Source: Mactra quadrangularis (taxonomy: Eukaryota; Mollusca; Bivalvia; Venerida; Mactridae). Taken from it: 64,000 nucleotides of DNA. Below are positions 21,481 through 33,790 of the stretch, in pieces; the stretch's first letter is position 1, and each line of letters opens with the position of its first letter. The translations under genes were made by a program, and so were the position numbers. Location: the NCBI GenBank assembly GCA_025267735.1, contig CM046303.1:19272403-19336402 (forward strand), read 5' to 3'. Under the pieces are notes generated by a model, which did not search any database, had not been told where the DNA came from, and was given only the letters and a program-made list of their open reading frames with translations.

Positions 21481-22918
21481 AAATATAATGAAGTCTATAC
21501 AGTTTAGCTGAATTTATATTTAACCGACTAACTACATGAGACATTTGTTACCCTGTATTACTGGCAAATATTATAAAGATCTCATTTTTCATCTTGCCAT
21601 ATAAAATCTTGAAATAGTTTTCTCCTGTACACTTTGCATACAAATTCTGTAAGTTCATTAGGGTAGTTAAATATAATAATTATGGTACAATACTGTCAAA
21701 CGACTTAAACTTCATATAATATAATGAATGACCGCAGTATTATTACATTTAACAGCTTCAGACATTATCAATATATTTATATTATTCATTTTATTGCTCT
21801 GACTTCATAAACTTTTCAACATGGAAAGTAAATCTTTGATTTGACGTATACTGCTTAGTGTATTAACGAGAATGACAAAGCCCCTTTCATACGCTTATCA
21901 ATATAAGTAAACACCTGTCACTGACCAGTGATGACGGAACTACTTTTATCGCCTAGAAATTGACTGCGTAGTAAATCAGAGACACGTGTATCTCTGCGGG
22001 TTAAACTGGTCAGGCATTGGCGTCGATAGTTTTCGATCTATGGTATAACTTAAGCCTTTCGGCTAAATCGCCGAAAGTCTAAAAATCCTGAAAATATTGT
22101 TGTATATATGAAGGATGGTATCATGTTAACATCTACATTGGATGGAGTTCAGACCGTCTGGGTACATTGTCTACATTGTTTCTTCATTGTCGTCAAACAG
22201 CATATATATATAATTGATGATAACATTATCATGTGTGATGTTGACTGTTGACTCAAAATAAATCAAAGCTCACTAATTATTTCAATTAACACGACTGTTG
22301 GGTTGTTTTTAAAAACATGATGACGTAAGTTTCGGTTTTTATGATAGTATTAGATACAATTTTGTATTAATTAAGTTTCTTGACCTAATGGCACCAGTTA
22401 TTTTTAATGTTGAGTCAAGCTTTTTATCCTTCAATTTATATCTAAAATTGCATGGCATTTTGGTGTCTTCTTAAAGAGCTTGCCTTTTTTTACTTGGCTG
22501 TAGCCAATCTGCTTAGTCGTAGCTATTAATCATGCAAAAAAATTGAAAACGAATCAGACCTAAGATGTTTTCCGTCTCACCTATGTTTTTGGTAAATGTC
22601 AGGTAAATATCGCTTTGGCTCTGAAATCTACATCGATAGCATGGCTGAAAAATGTCGTAAGAAATTAATATTATTATTTTGAACACGCTGACATTTTTCT
22701 AAATATCGTCGTTTGAACAATGCCATGTGTACGTAGATAAATCACATCAAATTAATGCATCAACTATTTCTTAGCAGCATAAATGGATTTATGACAGACG
22801 TCGGAGACACATGCTTTTATTTCATTTTGATTTAATATGACAGGCAACTGGTAGAAGCCAAAATTATGAGGCATTTGTTACACATCTCAAAACATTACAA
22901 AATCAATTAGAGTTTCTA
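21481..22918. other. Intergenic, no recognised feature
   Basis: AT-rich. One small perfect hairpin CTTTCGGC / GCCGAAAG lies at about 22051-22072. No gene or repeat recognised. Confidence 0.45.
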
Positions 22919-23285
22919 AGTTATGCCAGTCCCATAAAATCGTGGCTTGTTACGGACCCGTACGTGCAGACAAGCGTAGGCCGTGGGAAGCCTTGCGCAT
23001 TAAGGTGATGGTACGCATATGGTACAAAACAACACACCCGTACGGAGTCGTAGCTAGAAGATATACAATAATATATATATTTAATCCTTACTCGGCCACT
23101 ATTTTGTTCACGATTTGACTTTTAAACTGATACGTGTATCCTGGGCTCATCTCACGGACCCTTATAAAATGTAACAGACCGTACGGGTACGCAAGAGTTC
23201 GTACGGGTCCCTGCGGAGCTTGATCGCAAGGCGCCTGTACGGTGCCCTCACGGCTATTTTTATGTTTATGGGACTGTAGCATAAG
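22919..23285. mobile_element. MITE family M (about 367 bp), full length
   Basis: TIRs TTATGC..CAGTCCCATAAA, with the reverse complement at the right end. The interior is rich in CCCGTACGG. Copies at 28771 (left part only) and 57848. No transposase. Confidence 0.8.
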
Positions 23286-23618
23286 TAAAACTAGATTGTG
23301 CATTTTTTAATCCTGAACTGAATAATGTTAACCACACTTGTCAACTTTGTATGATAATATTTAGTAACCAAAATAATAAAAGATTTTCGTCAACTTTGGT
23401 GTTCGTTGGTGTTTATTTTATTCTATACATGTATTTTCAAAAGTTGCATAGCCACCGAGTGAAAATGCCATTGTCTGAGCTAACGAGTTGAAAAAAGTTC
23501 TCATAAAAATATGTTCGGAGATTCAATTTCTCATATTTCCATGTTCTGTTGAAGAGGTGTTAACAATCATGTATGACAATATCATTCTCCTGTTAGAAAA
23601 GTTTAATTTTTATGATGC

Positions 23619-23680
23619 CCGCCCGGCTAGCTCAGTTGGTAGGAGGTAGCCGAGTGGCTGAAAGACTCTTTCCCAATAAG
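23619..23680 (+). mobile_element. SINE family 1 head fragment plus tRNA-like fragment
   Basis: CGCCCGGCTAGCTCAGTTGG (box A region) is followed at once by GTAGCCGAGTGGC, which looks like the 5' half of another tRNA (Leu/Ser-like). No 3' halves, so not a functional tRNA gene. Confidence 0.55.
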
Positions 23681-25123
23681 ATAAGAGAAACGTGTGGTTG
23701 TTCTTAACGCATTTATTAAAAATATCAAAACGGTTATAGTATAAATCGTAACCTTAACACTAAATATATCTTTATGTAACCGCCTCCAAAATGATTGTGT
23801 TTACCATACTACATGTACATGTATTTTGGAAACGCCTGTCTCAAACATACTTGAATCCTGGCATCTACAAAAACTATAAAATATTGTTTTTAGAAAAATA
23901 CATATTTTATGTTGGGTTGGGTTAGGTTGGTCCATTCACTTGATGTGCAGCGGGTATTTGCATATTCACATTATTCAAGTAAACTATCTTATGGTACGAT
24001 AACAGTACGGTATATTGTTACACATGTAAATTGTTTGTTTGCAGTATTAGCTGTAATGCTGTCTATGAATATATGTTTATCAATTAATGGTGACATGATA
24101 AATGAATGAAATATCGGACATCTTTAAAAATCCATTTTTTGTTTGTAGATCAAGTTGAATGCGATAACCTATGATCACAATCATTACAGCATGAATATTT
24201 ATAAACAATAAAAAGGAATATTATATGAATCAAATCAGTTTACAAATAAAACACTTTGATCAAAATGTCTAAATATTTTCTTAACATAGTCTCAAGATAA
24301 GAGAACATGGAGAAAACGCAAAAACGAAGGTATGAAAAATATGCGTGAAAGAAAAAGATAAAAAAACACTCGATTATTAAATAAAAGAAATGGTTTTTTT
24401 TGTGAAAATGAACTTTTTCACAGAAAAGATACATAATATAAAATTTTGTTTAGTAAAACGTAGAGTGTCTATGAGGTTTCTATTTATTCACGTGCCTCTC
24501 CTTATCATTCATCAAATTAGATGTGCGGGGCATCTTAAAGAGATATACAGGCAAATGACAGTGCCAAAAGTATAGAACTAGGTTTAGTCTTTGAAACAGT
24601 ATTAGGTACGTAAGAAATCACTTACTCTTAACATTTTTTTTATAACATTCAACTGAACGAATTTAAAGTTAAACATGTGGCATGCACATTGATGAAAACG
24701 AAAGTAGGATATTGAGGGAATCCCCAAGCTATTTATAGATTTGTTATATGTCGTACTTGATGAAATTAAACATTATCATTGGTCGCTTCTTGTCTTTTCA
24801 ACATTCTTAGGCGGTTAGGATATCTTTTTAATAGAATTATACTAATGTTGCACAATAACAAGTTCTAGTATCTTCTCATCAGTAAATTAATATTTTAACA
24901 CTAATCTATTTTTAGCTAACCTGACCCACGTGGGTCTAGTTAAGAAACACCTCAAATACTACGAGAAAATAAAGAAATATATCACAGAACTTTATGAAAA
25001 ATATAATTCAAAATCAGGAAATATGGAGTTGAACTTTTGCCTGTATATCCCTTTAAATTTAATGTAAAAATTTATGCGACTTAAACATTTCAGACAAGAA
25101 ACCATGAAGGTAGTACATGCATG
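23681..25123. other. Intergenic, no recognised feature
   Basis: AT-rich; short ORFs only, none recognisable. Runs up to the long-TIR element. Confidence 0.4.
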
Positions 25124-25128
25124 TTTAA

Positions 25129-25735
25129 CACTGTCGTGTAGCTGTGTACGGTGCAGTCAACCAAGATGGCGGACCGAACGCTGGTGAAAAGGTAAACATA
25201 TTTTATTTTCTCGATTTCTCTAACTTAATCCACATGTATTGCTGTATAATCAGTTGTATTCAACCAGGCATAGATTCCGGTGCATAATGTACAACCTGTT
25301 TTCGCTTGATATCCACCCAAGAGCTTATAAATGAGTCACAAAGTTGGTCGATCTATGATTTTGAAATTTGAAGCGAGAAAAAAATCTTTTAAGTCTGATT
25401 CTGACTTTATTTGAGCTCTTAGATTCAAATCAATTGACAGAGTAGCGTAAAATGATCGACCGAGTTACTATGTCCCCTTACTTTGGAGGAATATCCTCTC
25501 CCTTCCACAAAAACGTTCGTTTTATGAGTGTACACAAAGTGAGTGCAGTCGCCGGTGTATGGTGTAGTCAAAACGCACATTTTTGAACGGTGCAGTCTCA
25601 AAAAACTGTACGGTGGAGTCCTTCTGTACAATTTTTGGTGTACGGTGTTGTCTCAATTTTTATTTTCAGTGCCAACTTTCATTAACGACCTTTAGTTCAA
25701 TGATAATGAGTTCCTTTTCGCTCATTCGACCCGAT
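25129..25735 (+). repeat. Left 607-bp terminal inverted repeat with subterminal motif array
   Basis: Contains five matches to GTACGGTGCAGTC-like 13-mers: 25146, 25557, 25585, 25608 and 25640. A partial copy lies at 25541. Such subterminal arrays usually bind transposase; here that is inference. Confidence 0.85.
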
Positions 25736-26204
25736 GACCTTTAAATGTTAATATGTAATCATTGGTTCGATCAATTGACTTGAAATTGAGCTTAAACAAA
25801 ATAAACACTATGACATTAATGTGTCTAAATTATGAATGAAATGAATGTTTGAGTTTCTGATGTCCCCTATGCTGACGTCCTCAGCTGACGCATATAGTAC
25901 GAGAGTTCAAAGACACGAGTTACATACATTCAAAAAGACAAAAAATCCAAAACACATCAAAACATCATCATAATCACCTAATTCTTGGTTTTGAACATAG
26001 ACTTTAAAATATGAATAAACGTATTCATTGTTTGAATCAAGTTACCACGAAATCTAGATGAAAACGGAAGAAATCGATAGGAAGTATGTGTACAAGCATA
26101 CACATGAATAACTATTTTTAAACTTGGGTTAATGTAAATCGATGTCTGTCTCGCATTACATGATTAGTCAAGGAAATTAAAAATTATTTGATACTTATTT
26201 ATTT

Positions 26205-26490
26205 ATTGGATTTAACGCCGTATCAACTCATTTTATGTCCTTTCACGGTGTCTAACCTAACCTAGCATTCCTGGACCTTTTGTCTATAACCAGCACTCAC
26301 CTACCCTCCACAAGGCCAGAAACTTCTCCGTATCATCTAATCAATAGAGGAAAATTGATATTATTGTCTATTTTTAATGGAAGGGTATAACCTCCCCGGG
26401 TGGGATTCGATCCGTACCCCACTCTGGACACGAGATTCCGAATCCCGGCGCGCTACAAATTGCGCTATCGACTCTGGTTTGAAATTGAAA
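26205..26490 (-). mobile_element. tRNA-derived SINE, family 2 (inside the long-TIR element)
   Basis: Reverse-complement copy: the + strand starts with the tail (GGATTTAACGCCGTATCAAC). The body has CCAGAAACTTCTCCGTAT. The tRNA-like head ends it (GGGTGGGATTCGATCC and CGGCGCGCTACAAATTGCGC). Relatives at 38140 and 62997. Confidence 0.8.
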
Positions 26491-26654
26491 TAAGAATGCG
26501 TTTGTGAAATTAGGCTCTGGTGCAATACGCCCTATAAATCGATTTGGATAATTTGAGACGTATTGACATATTTTGAACGCACGTATGGTTTCAAACTTTT
26601 GGATAGTAGCTGACTATTTGAAATTATAAGGTAACAACGCAACACAAAATTATG

Positions 26655-26690
26655 TACACGGAACTAGCTCAGTTGGTAGAGGCGATCACA
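26655..26690 (+). mobile_element. SINE family 1 box A fragment
   Basis: Only ACTAGCTCAGTTGGTAGAGG remains. Confidence 0.4.
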
Positions 26691-26699
26691 ATGATAGAA

Positions 26700-27369
26700 T
26701 TAAACAAATGACGATTGTGAGCTGATTTGAAACCAAATTGGACTATTCCTTTCTAAATGTCCGTCTTTGGGTTGGTAATATGAATATTTGGTAATGGTCC
26801 TTTCATTCGTCGTTTGTTCGTTCTCCGTCCGCTCACACACAATTATTTGTCTAGATAATTACTTTTTAGACCGATTTTATCCGGTGAGCCGTGGCTGCAC
26901 TTGTGTATTTATAGATATTGGAACATTTCTACAAAAAGGTAACACAGTTATTTTAACCAATCAACTGATTACTGGTTATATTATAATTATATCACATTTA
27001 TACAAGTATAAGCATTTCCAAAAATGCTTGAAATCGCTGTTTAGCCGTGCATTCTCAGCGCATCAAACCGTCAAAGGTGTATTTATAGAAGACAAAAGAA
27101 TTAGCGTGCCCTGGTCAAGATGTAAAACCATTGAGTCTATTTATAGAATTCCAGGAATTAGTGCGACCTGTCGTAAATATGTGTAAAACCATTGATTTAG
27201 ATTCGCCCCAAAGTAGGGAAGATAGGTTGGCATTTTTTCAACAAATGCAAGTTTTAAAAAGAAAATCCCATTTTATAATTAGGTACGCATATTTTCTAGA
27301 GTTATATTGCAACTTTCTTGAAACTGGTACTAGTTCATTCATTAATAATGGTATGTTCTGGTTATACAA
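26700..27369 (+). other. Interior of long-TIR element, unrecognised ORFs
   Basis: A 132-codon open frame (26788-27186) and an overlapping 104-codon one (27131-27445) show no domain that I know. An imperfect tandem duplication of about 57 bp (TTTATAGAA.. to GTAAAACCATTGA) lies at about 27081-27195 inside the first. They may be chance ORFs. Confidence 0.3.
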
Positions 27370-27976
27370 ATCGGGTCGAATGAGCGAAAAGGTACTCATT
27401 ATCATTGAACTAAAGGTCGTTAATGAAAGTTGGCACTCAAAATAAAAATTGAGACAACACCGTACACCAAAAATTGTACAGAAGGACTCCACCGTACAGT
27501 TTTTTGAGACTGCACCGTTCAAAAATGTGCGTTTTGACTACACCATACACCGGCGACTGCACTCACTTTGTGTACACTCATAAAACGAACGTTTTTGTGG
27601 AAGGGAGAGGATATTCCTCCAAAGTAAGGGGACATAGTAACTCGGTCGATCATTTTACGCTACTCTGTCAATTGATTTGAATCTAAGAGCTCAAATAAAG
27701 TCAGAATCAGACTTAAAAGATTTTTTTCTCGCTTCAAATTTCAAAATCATAGATCGACCAACTTTGTGACTCATTTATAAGCTCTTGGGTGGATATCAAG
27801 CGAAAACAGGTTGTACATTATGCACCGGAATCTATGCCTGGTTGAATACAACTGATTATACAGCAATACATGTGGATTAAGCTAGTGAAATCGAGAAAAT
27901 AAAATATGTTTACTTTTTCACCAGCGTTCGGTCCGCCATCTTGGTTGACTGCACCGTACACAGCTACACGACAGTG
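27370..27976 (-). repeat. Right 607-bp terminal inverted repeat
   Basis: Reverse complement of 25129-25735 with few differences (for example GAGTGCC for CAGTGCC). Carries the same subterminal motif array. Confidence 0.85.
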
Positions 27977-28301
27977 TTTAAACAATATGCCAATATCCAA
28001 CCTGAATGGATTATCTCTCTAACATTTCCAAATGGTTTTGATCCCCGCTAAAAACATCTTCTATTTAAAAGAAATATTAAATGCATCCGTGTTTATTTAT
28101 GCCCATCAAATCAGGCTGTCAATTTGTCAAACATAAAATGAAACGCTTTTAGACAGGTTTAATATACGCAGACTTCGTTTTAAAGTTAAGTAAAGAATTT
28201 GAGAACTAGTTAATCCTTTAGTCTGGCAGTGTAATGACAAAGCAGATAAACCCGAGTTATTCTTAAGAACTAGTTGACAATCGAGTCAACGGAAATGTAA
28301 T

Positions 28302-28595
28302 CATAGGCGGATCCAGGGGGGGGGGGGGGTTCCGGGGGGTCCGAACCTCCCTCTGAAATTTCCAAAATGTACCCGTCCATGTGTGTATTTTTTACCTGTA
28401 AGCCATTTTTAAGTAGCATGAAGCACTTTTCTCTGTGCTTAACATTTAGTTAATGGTTTCGCAGTCGTATGTTGTTTTTATTAATAATATGTTGCGTTAT
28501 TCTGTAAACAGTGTATAACATGGTTGTGGTTCGAAAGTTTGGACCCCCTAGAAAAAGTTCGGACCCCCTAGAACAAATTCCTGGATCCGCCCCTG
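28302..28595. mobile_element. hAT-like MITE family G (294 bp) with 5-bp target duplication
   Basis: TIRs CATAGGCGGATCCAGG and CCTGGATCCGCCCCTG, flanked by GTAAT (28297-28301, 28596-28600). A G-run follows the left TIR. Relatives at 40264 and 57447. Confidence 0.85.
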
Positions 28596-28770
28596 GTAAT
28601 GGTATTTAGAGCTAAATGTACATGCATGTTATGTTGTTTAAAACTTTAGACACTTTTAATTGAACAAATTCTGCAATTGAAAAGCAGTTGTTTTTTTATT
28701 CTCACTTAATAATTCTACATAAAACGTTATGGTGATCATCTATACAATGTTATAATACAAATACGTTGAT

Positions 28771-28925
28771 GCCTCAGTCCCATAAAATTGTGGCTTGTTT
28801 AGCCCCTACGTACAGACAGCCGTAGGCCGTGGGAAGCCTTGCGTATTAAGGTGTCGGTACGCTCATGGCACAAACCAACACACCCGTACGGAGCCGTAGC
28901 TAGAAGGTATGCATGTTTAATCCAC
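28771..28925 (+). mobile_element. MITE family M, left part only
   Basis: Starts CAGTCCCATAAAATTGTGGC and keeps GGGAAGCCTTGCG..CCGTACGGAGCCGTAGCTAG, then ends abruptly before the second half and right TIR. Confidence 0.7.
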
Positions 28926-28929
28926 ACTT

Positions 28930-29200
28930 CTATATGAGTAAGAATCAGTGATTGGAGAAGAGAAAGCCATAGAAATTGTCTCAAGATCAAACTCCATGAA
29001 ATGAACAATTTGCTTACAAGTCTGCTATAAAGGAAAGTTTGTTTCCCCCGAACCAAGAGCAAATATTTGTTATGGGGGGGGGGAGGGGGTAAACGCCGCA
29101 GCAACACGTTGCATTGGTCATATAACGGAGGCCAGTCCACTTACTTACTGCTCCCGGAAAGGCAAAATCTCTGGATTTAGCTCTTAACCAACTACTAGTA
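28930..29200 (-). mobile_element. Two SINE family 1 fragments
   Basis: 28938-29003 is a middle piece (GCCATAGAAATTGTCTCAAG). 29085-29195 is a tail piece (AACGCCGCAGCAACACG..TCTGGATTTAGCTCTTAACC). Their order is not that of one element, so two insertions or a rearrangement. Confidence 0.6.
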
Positions 29201-29439
29201 AGATGAGAGCAACTACTCAATGACGTTCAGATAGTAGTGATTTATCATAGGTACTTGAATAAATGACCATCGCTTTTTCGGTTACATTACATATTAATAT
29301 TATACCTCTTTCTTTTCTTTTTGCGTACAACGAAACGGAAGTTTCCAGAAATGTGTCGATTTTTTTTTTGTCCAAACGTATGAATGTATTTTAGACTAAT
29401 AAACTTGATGGTTTGTGCAAATTGATGCTTTGTTTTTAG

Positions 29440-29875
29440 TGTTGAAGCGATATTCTCGATGCATCGATACATCGTGATATTAGCAAGACGATAGTGTATC
29501 ATGTAAGTACCTCAAACTATCGATACATGACGATAGTAACTTGATACCATGCTCAAATGAAAAACTTTCAACAAATTTTGAAAACTGACTGTAGTTTAAT
29601 AGTTAGTTTAAAAAATAATTTCAAGGTTTTTCATTTAAATGAAACTGTTATTTCTCTAAAAAGGTGTCCCTATGAAGCACACATTCGCCCTATAATTTTG
29701 CAGTTAATACTAGTCCAATGATAGTTGCTTGCTAGCTTGTCTCCTTCCCACAATTTGTATAGTAAGAACATGTTGTTTATTAACAATTGTGATACATATC
29801 GAGATGCAATGTATCACGATATATATCGTGATATGTATCGTGATGCAAACTAGCTGGCGATACCCTGCTCTATCG
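29440..29875. repeat. Repeat with clustered CGATACATCG motifs
   Basis: Palindromic runs such as ATCACGATATATATCGTGAT occur at about 29811 and related ones at about 29455-29540. They end near a GGCGATACCCTG motif like the ends of some hAT MITEs. Boundaries not resolved. Confidence 0.4.
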
Positions 29876-29879
29876 TTTT

Positions 29880-31085
29880 TAAGTCCAGTGGTGGGTTCTG
29901 ATAGATAATGACTGTAAATGATGAATTTATGTATTCACATCCTTATAGCTTAGTGAACAGTGTTCCAAGTTTTCTTTAACTGATGGGTGTAGAAACGACA
30001 TAATTATGACGTCATTGTGAAAGAATGTGATTCATTACAATGATTAGAATATGAAACCAGAGACAAATGTATGCCATATTTGGAATTTAAATAGAGAAGT
30101 TTGTCGATGTTAGTTTTTTTACAATAAAGTTATAATAAATTGTTCGTTTTGAATAATGAAAATCCCGTTTATGGCTACACGCTGTTCACTGATTTTTTTA
30201 ACATATCGCGAACAAAAAACAATAAGTCATCAGACAAAATGACTAAGAGCTTCGTTTGAGGATAATTATTTAATATTGGTTCCAATTGAGACTGGCGCTA
30301 TGTTACAATAGCAATGAAGTAAATAATCCCAATTATTTTCATGACATTGTAAAACATTAGACGGAAAAAATCTGATTATATACTGGCTAGTAAAAGATTA
30401 ATATATTGTATAGATAAAATAAATATATCGTAATATTGAAAGAAAATTCAAGCACAATCATTCAAATTTTAGTTATTTTAAGGTTGACAATACAGTATAT
30501 TCATATATTTTAATAGCAGTGAGTTAGAAATGCAAAATTTATTAGCCTTTGATTATATACATTTTGTACTGATAAGAATACAATGGATTCAATATAAACC
30601 ATCAAATCATATATTTAAATTATCTGAAACTTGGCAGGCTTTCTCAAGTTTATTTTCAGACAGTTTTCTTTGATTGCAGCTTCAAAATGACAACTTCTTC
30701 TTATGCAGAAGCGTTCAAAAGAAAACAATTGCATTTAGCTGTCAAATGTTAAATATATTTCAGACTTCTGGAAGAGAAGAGGCTTAAATATGCTAAGTAG
30801 ACGATTGTCGGTGTATGATTTTGTCTGCTGGTTTACGAGTTTTAACAAAACTGTTAAAACTGATTTAGTCTATTGAGCTTTTAAGATTATCTTTTGTGTC
30901 ATAAAGTCTGTCTTTATTAATACATTTGCTGAGAAATTGTCAAGATTGGAAGTTTTAAAATTGAATTCTCACGTACGATTCACTTTAGAAGCATTACAGA
31001 GTAATCCTAAATATTATTATTTGGAGGTACGTTTTATTGATCGACTTCTACTGTATCGAGGTAACACGTCTTTCCGTTAATCTAC
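29880..31085. other. Intergenic, no recognised feature
   Basis: AT-rich, no coding or repeat signal recognised. Confidence 0.45.
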
Positions 31086-31089
31086 ATAA

Positions 31090-31402
31090 GCCATCCGGCT
31101 AGCCCAGTTGGTATAACGCAAGTGTACTAATCGAGGGGCCGTAGCATTCATCCAAGCCCTGGGTATTTCACAACCATACTCCAATATGGTGGTGTATAGC
31201 CAGGAATAAATTCTACGGCTATTATCTCTCCTGCCACAGATTGTAAATCATGAAGGACAGTTATCAGTCACTGCCTAGTAAGTTAGTAACTGGTTAACAG
31301 CTAAATGTAGAGATTTAGCCTTCGTAGGCACGGTGATTAGGTTGATTGACCGCCGTGATATAACCTGAACAATGTGTTGATACGACGTAAAACCAAACAC
31401 AA
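31090..31402 (+). mobile_element. tRNA-derived SINE, family 1
   Basis: Head GGCTAGCCCAGTTGG; box B eroded. The tail has the shared stem-loop GACCGCCGTGATATAACCTG..ATGTGTTGATACGACG and AAAACCAAACACAAA. Confidence 0.8.
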
Positions 31403-31607
31403 ATAGCCCTCTTATTTATATAAGTCTTGTATGATGATGATCATTGGTTATTGAATTCAAAATGAATTAATCTGTTTTCAGAAAGATGTTCATTTGATTT
31501 GTATATTAATGCAGAGTTTGCAGTATTGTCCAGTGAATTGGCAACCATACAGGGAAAATAACAATCTCCGTAAACAGATATCTTGTTGAGCGTTGTCGTA
31601 CAGGACC

Positions 31608-31962
31608 TCTGAGATCTCAATGGAGGGTCACGTCGAGATTACCTTTATGTCGACCAATCAATGCGTAGCTTTCATTTAGACGAAACACTATAATTAACAT
31701 TTTGATTTCGTAATTTCTATTTTTAGACCAAGGTTTGCGAGCTAACTTAGCAGCGGTATAATTCACAGTCTGCGATTGGATGGCTCATTTCAAATTGCGT
31801 GACGTAGACGATGTTAACAAGTTACTAATCATAACAATTTCGTCATGACTATTATGATGAGAAAAGGTTACCTGAACGTGACCCTCGTTTGGACACGGCC
31901 AGGTCTAAATTAGCGAGTAGACGAGCGGAAAATTTTAGATCGGGTTTTAATCAGATTGGGAA
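31608..31962 (-). repeat. Dispersed repeat R, copy 2 (near full length)
   Basis: From CTGAGATCTCAATGGAGGGTC to CGGGTTTTAATCAGATTGG. Contains GACGTAGACGATGTTAAC and CCTGAACGTGACC. No clear TIRs; type unknown. Confidence 0.75.
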
Positions 31963-32982
31963 AATATCACATAGTCATGTGACTATTATAATTATTTATT
32001 TAAACAAAAAAACTAATCATAATGCATACATGTATATTGGGATTTAGAAAAAACAACATATAACAGGCTAATTACAATCCCTAACAATTTATGAACCAAC
32101 AAACAGACTGAAAGTGATTATTCAATTAGTCTGGAGCTATTTTGTTAAAACAAGTACACGTGGTAAATAGTTTAAGCCAACCGTATATCTCTAATCCACA
32201 TAACATGCCGCGGGCTTAGCGCGAAACGGTCGTAACTCACTCTTTTTTAATTGAGTTAAGATCGTTTTGCACTTTGTCCGCGATATGTATCCTCTGTGTT
32301 ATTCATGTGTCTAAACGAAACACGTGATGTCATCCTGGAGTAATTCAAAATTGACTAGACCTAGTCAATAAGTCAGACATATGTTCGGAATACAATATCA
32401 GATAGCCACCATGATATTTACATATCTGAAGATACCAGTTATAGTGTATACAAAATCATGGCACTTTCAGAAAGACGGTCATTGAATAAATGAATGAATC
32501 AGTATTCTAATGATAATGTTCTAGACCATATCTTCAAACTTTACCATTATTTTAAAGCTATAATGTATCAGGCTTTTCATCAAATCTCAGCACTAGTTCA
32601 CATAATTGTCTAATCTATCACAAACGAGCGTTATCATTGTACTAGGACAAATTGTTAAGATACAATCTTATACATTTATCTTTATAAACATGAGTTTGTT
32701 TAAGTCGACAAAATGTGTTTGGATTATGAGGAAAGTAAATGTTGTACATTTAACTGGACAAGAACCTTTACAGGATTAAATGTCCAGACACGTACGTATA
32801 ATGACTATTCAAAAGTTTGCCTTGAACCAAAACCTTGGCATCAGACAAACTTCAATATAATTAGACAATGGAATTATTGTTTTGTTTACTTTACGAAGTC
32901 TTCAAATAAGTTTCAGCAGCATTATCAAACTGTCAGTGATGCAAATTTTTACCTCGCTGATTTAAATATTCAATATATGTTC
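31963..32982. other. Intergenic, unrecognised short ORF
   Basis: An open frame begins at 32713 and runs into the next MITE to 33033. It has no recognisable domain and is probably not a gene. Confidence 0.35.
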
Positions 32983-32988
32983 GATAAC

Positions 32989-33410
32989 CAAGGGCTCGAA
33001 TTTAACAGAAAATTGGACATTTTTGCGAGTTGATTTTAATTCAACTCGCAAAATGAAAAAAATCACTCCCATTTTTTCTTCACCTTTCAATAGCATATAT
33101 AGTAACTGTTTATATATACAATATAAAAACAACACAGTACACTATTTAGAAATAGATAGAACAAGGGCTTTATTGTGGAATAGAAAAAGAATATCAAACA
33201 TGTCTTTACAGTGAATCTTTAATTACTAGACTTGTGATGCCATCTATCTATCTGGCTGTTTTAATGCTGATTTGAGCCTCATTAGTTTAGACAGAAATAT
33301 TTTTGTGGCGATTTGAACTTGCGAAAATTTGCGAGTTAATATTGAAGTTACTCGCAATTTTCAAAATCCACTCGCATTTTGCGAGTATGCGAGCTTAAAT
33401 TCGAGCTCTG
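32989..33410. mobile_element. hAT-like MITE (422 bp) with 6-bp direct repeats
   Basis: TIRs CAAGGGCTCGAATTTAA and TTAAATTCGAGCTCTG, flanked by GATAAC (32983-32988, 33411-33416). The interior has CAACTCGCAAAAT-type inverted motifs. No transposase. Confidence 0.75.
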
Positions 33411-33576
33411 GATAACCCCGTATATAATCAAAGTACTGAAAGTACTGTTGGAAGGAATTTTTGAACGATTTTAGGAGTTCTAAGTTACTATTTCGATATC
33501 CATCACAATATCTCTTTATCATTCATAATCGAATATGTTTCATATTTCATTTTACACGCATATTATTCTACTATTA

Positions 33577-33790
33577 TACTTTCGTGGAGCTATGCCATGA
33601 AATAATGTCTACGGTCATTCTCCCTCCTACCACTGATTATAAATCATTTTAATGCGGCAGTGTTCACTCACTGAATTGCATCTAGTAGTAATCCAGAGAT
33701 TGAGTCTTTTCAGGAACAGTGATAGGTGGATTGCTGGTCACGATGTAACCTAAACAATGTGTTGCCATTGAGTTAAGGCCACAACAAATT
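33577..33790 (+). mobile_element. SINE family 1 lacking its tRNA head
   Basis: Starts at ATACTTTCGTGGAGCTATG. The body and tail (AACCTAAACAATGTGTTGCC) are recognisable. Confidence 0.65.

Larger units (their letters stand above)
25129..27976. mobile_element. 2848-bp DNA element with 607-bp terminal inverted repeats
   Basis: Ends CACTGTCGTGTAGCTG / reverse complement, flanked by TTTAA on both sides (25124-25128, 27977-27981). Arms 25129-25735 and 27370-27976 are equally long and nearly identical. The CACTG ends are compatible with Chapaev or CACTA-type elements, but the family is not established. The interior has no recognisable transposase and carries a family 2 SINE (26205-26490), so it is probably non-autonomous. 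Confidence 0.85.

Noticed and set aside
23640..23680. tRNA-Leu/Ser gene
   Set aside because: Only a 5' half is present; no T-arm.
25425..25631. 68-codon ORF identical to one at 27474-27680, considered as a duplicated small gene
   Set aside because: It is duplicated only because it lies in the terminal inverted repeats; the sequence is a motif array.
26788..27186. 132-codon ORF inside the long-TIR element, considered as a transposase
   Set aside because: No DDE or other transposase motif; part of it is an imperfect tandem duplication.
28317..28330. Poly-G runs (also 4162, 15847, 29078, 40283) as G-quadruplex regulators
   Set aside because: Most lie inside repeats (those at 28317 and 40283 at the same position of one MITE family), so they look inherited with the repeats.
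32713..33033. 106-codon Cys/Trp-containing ORF
   Set aside because: Runs across the boundary of a MITE and has no recognisable domain; probably chance.
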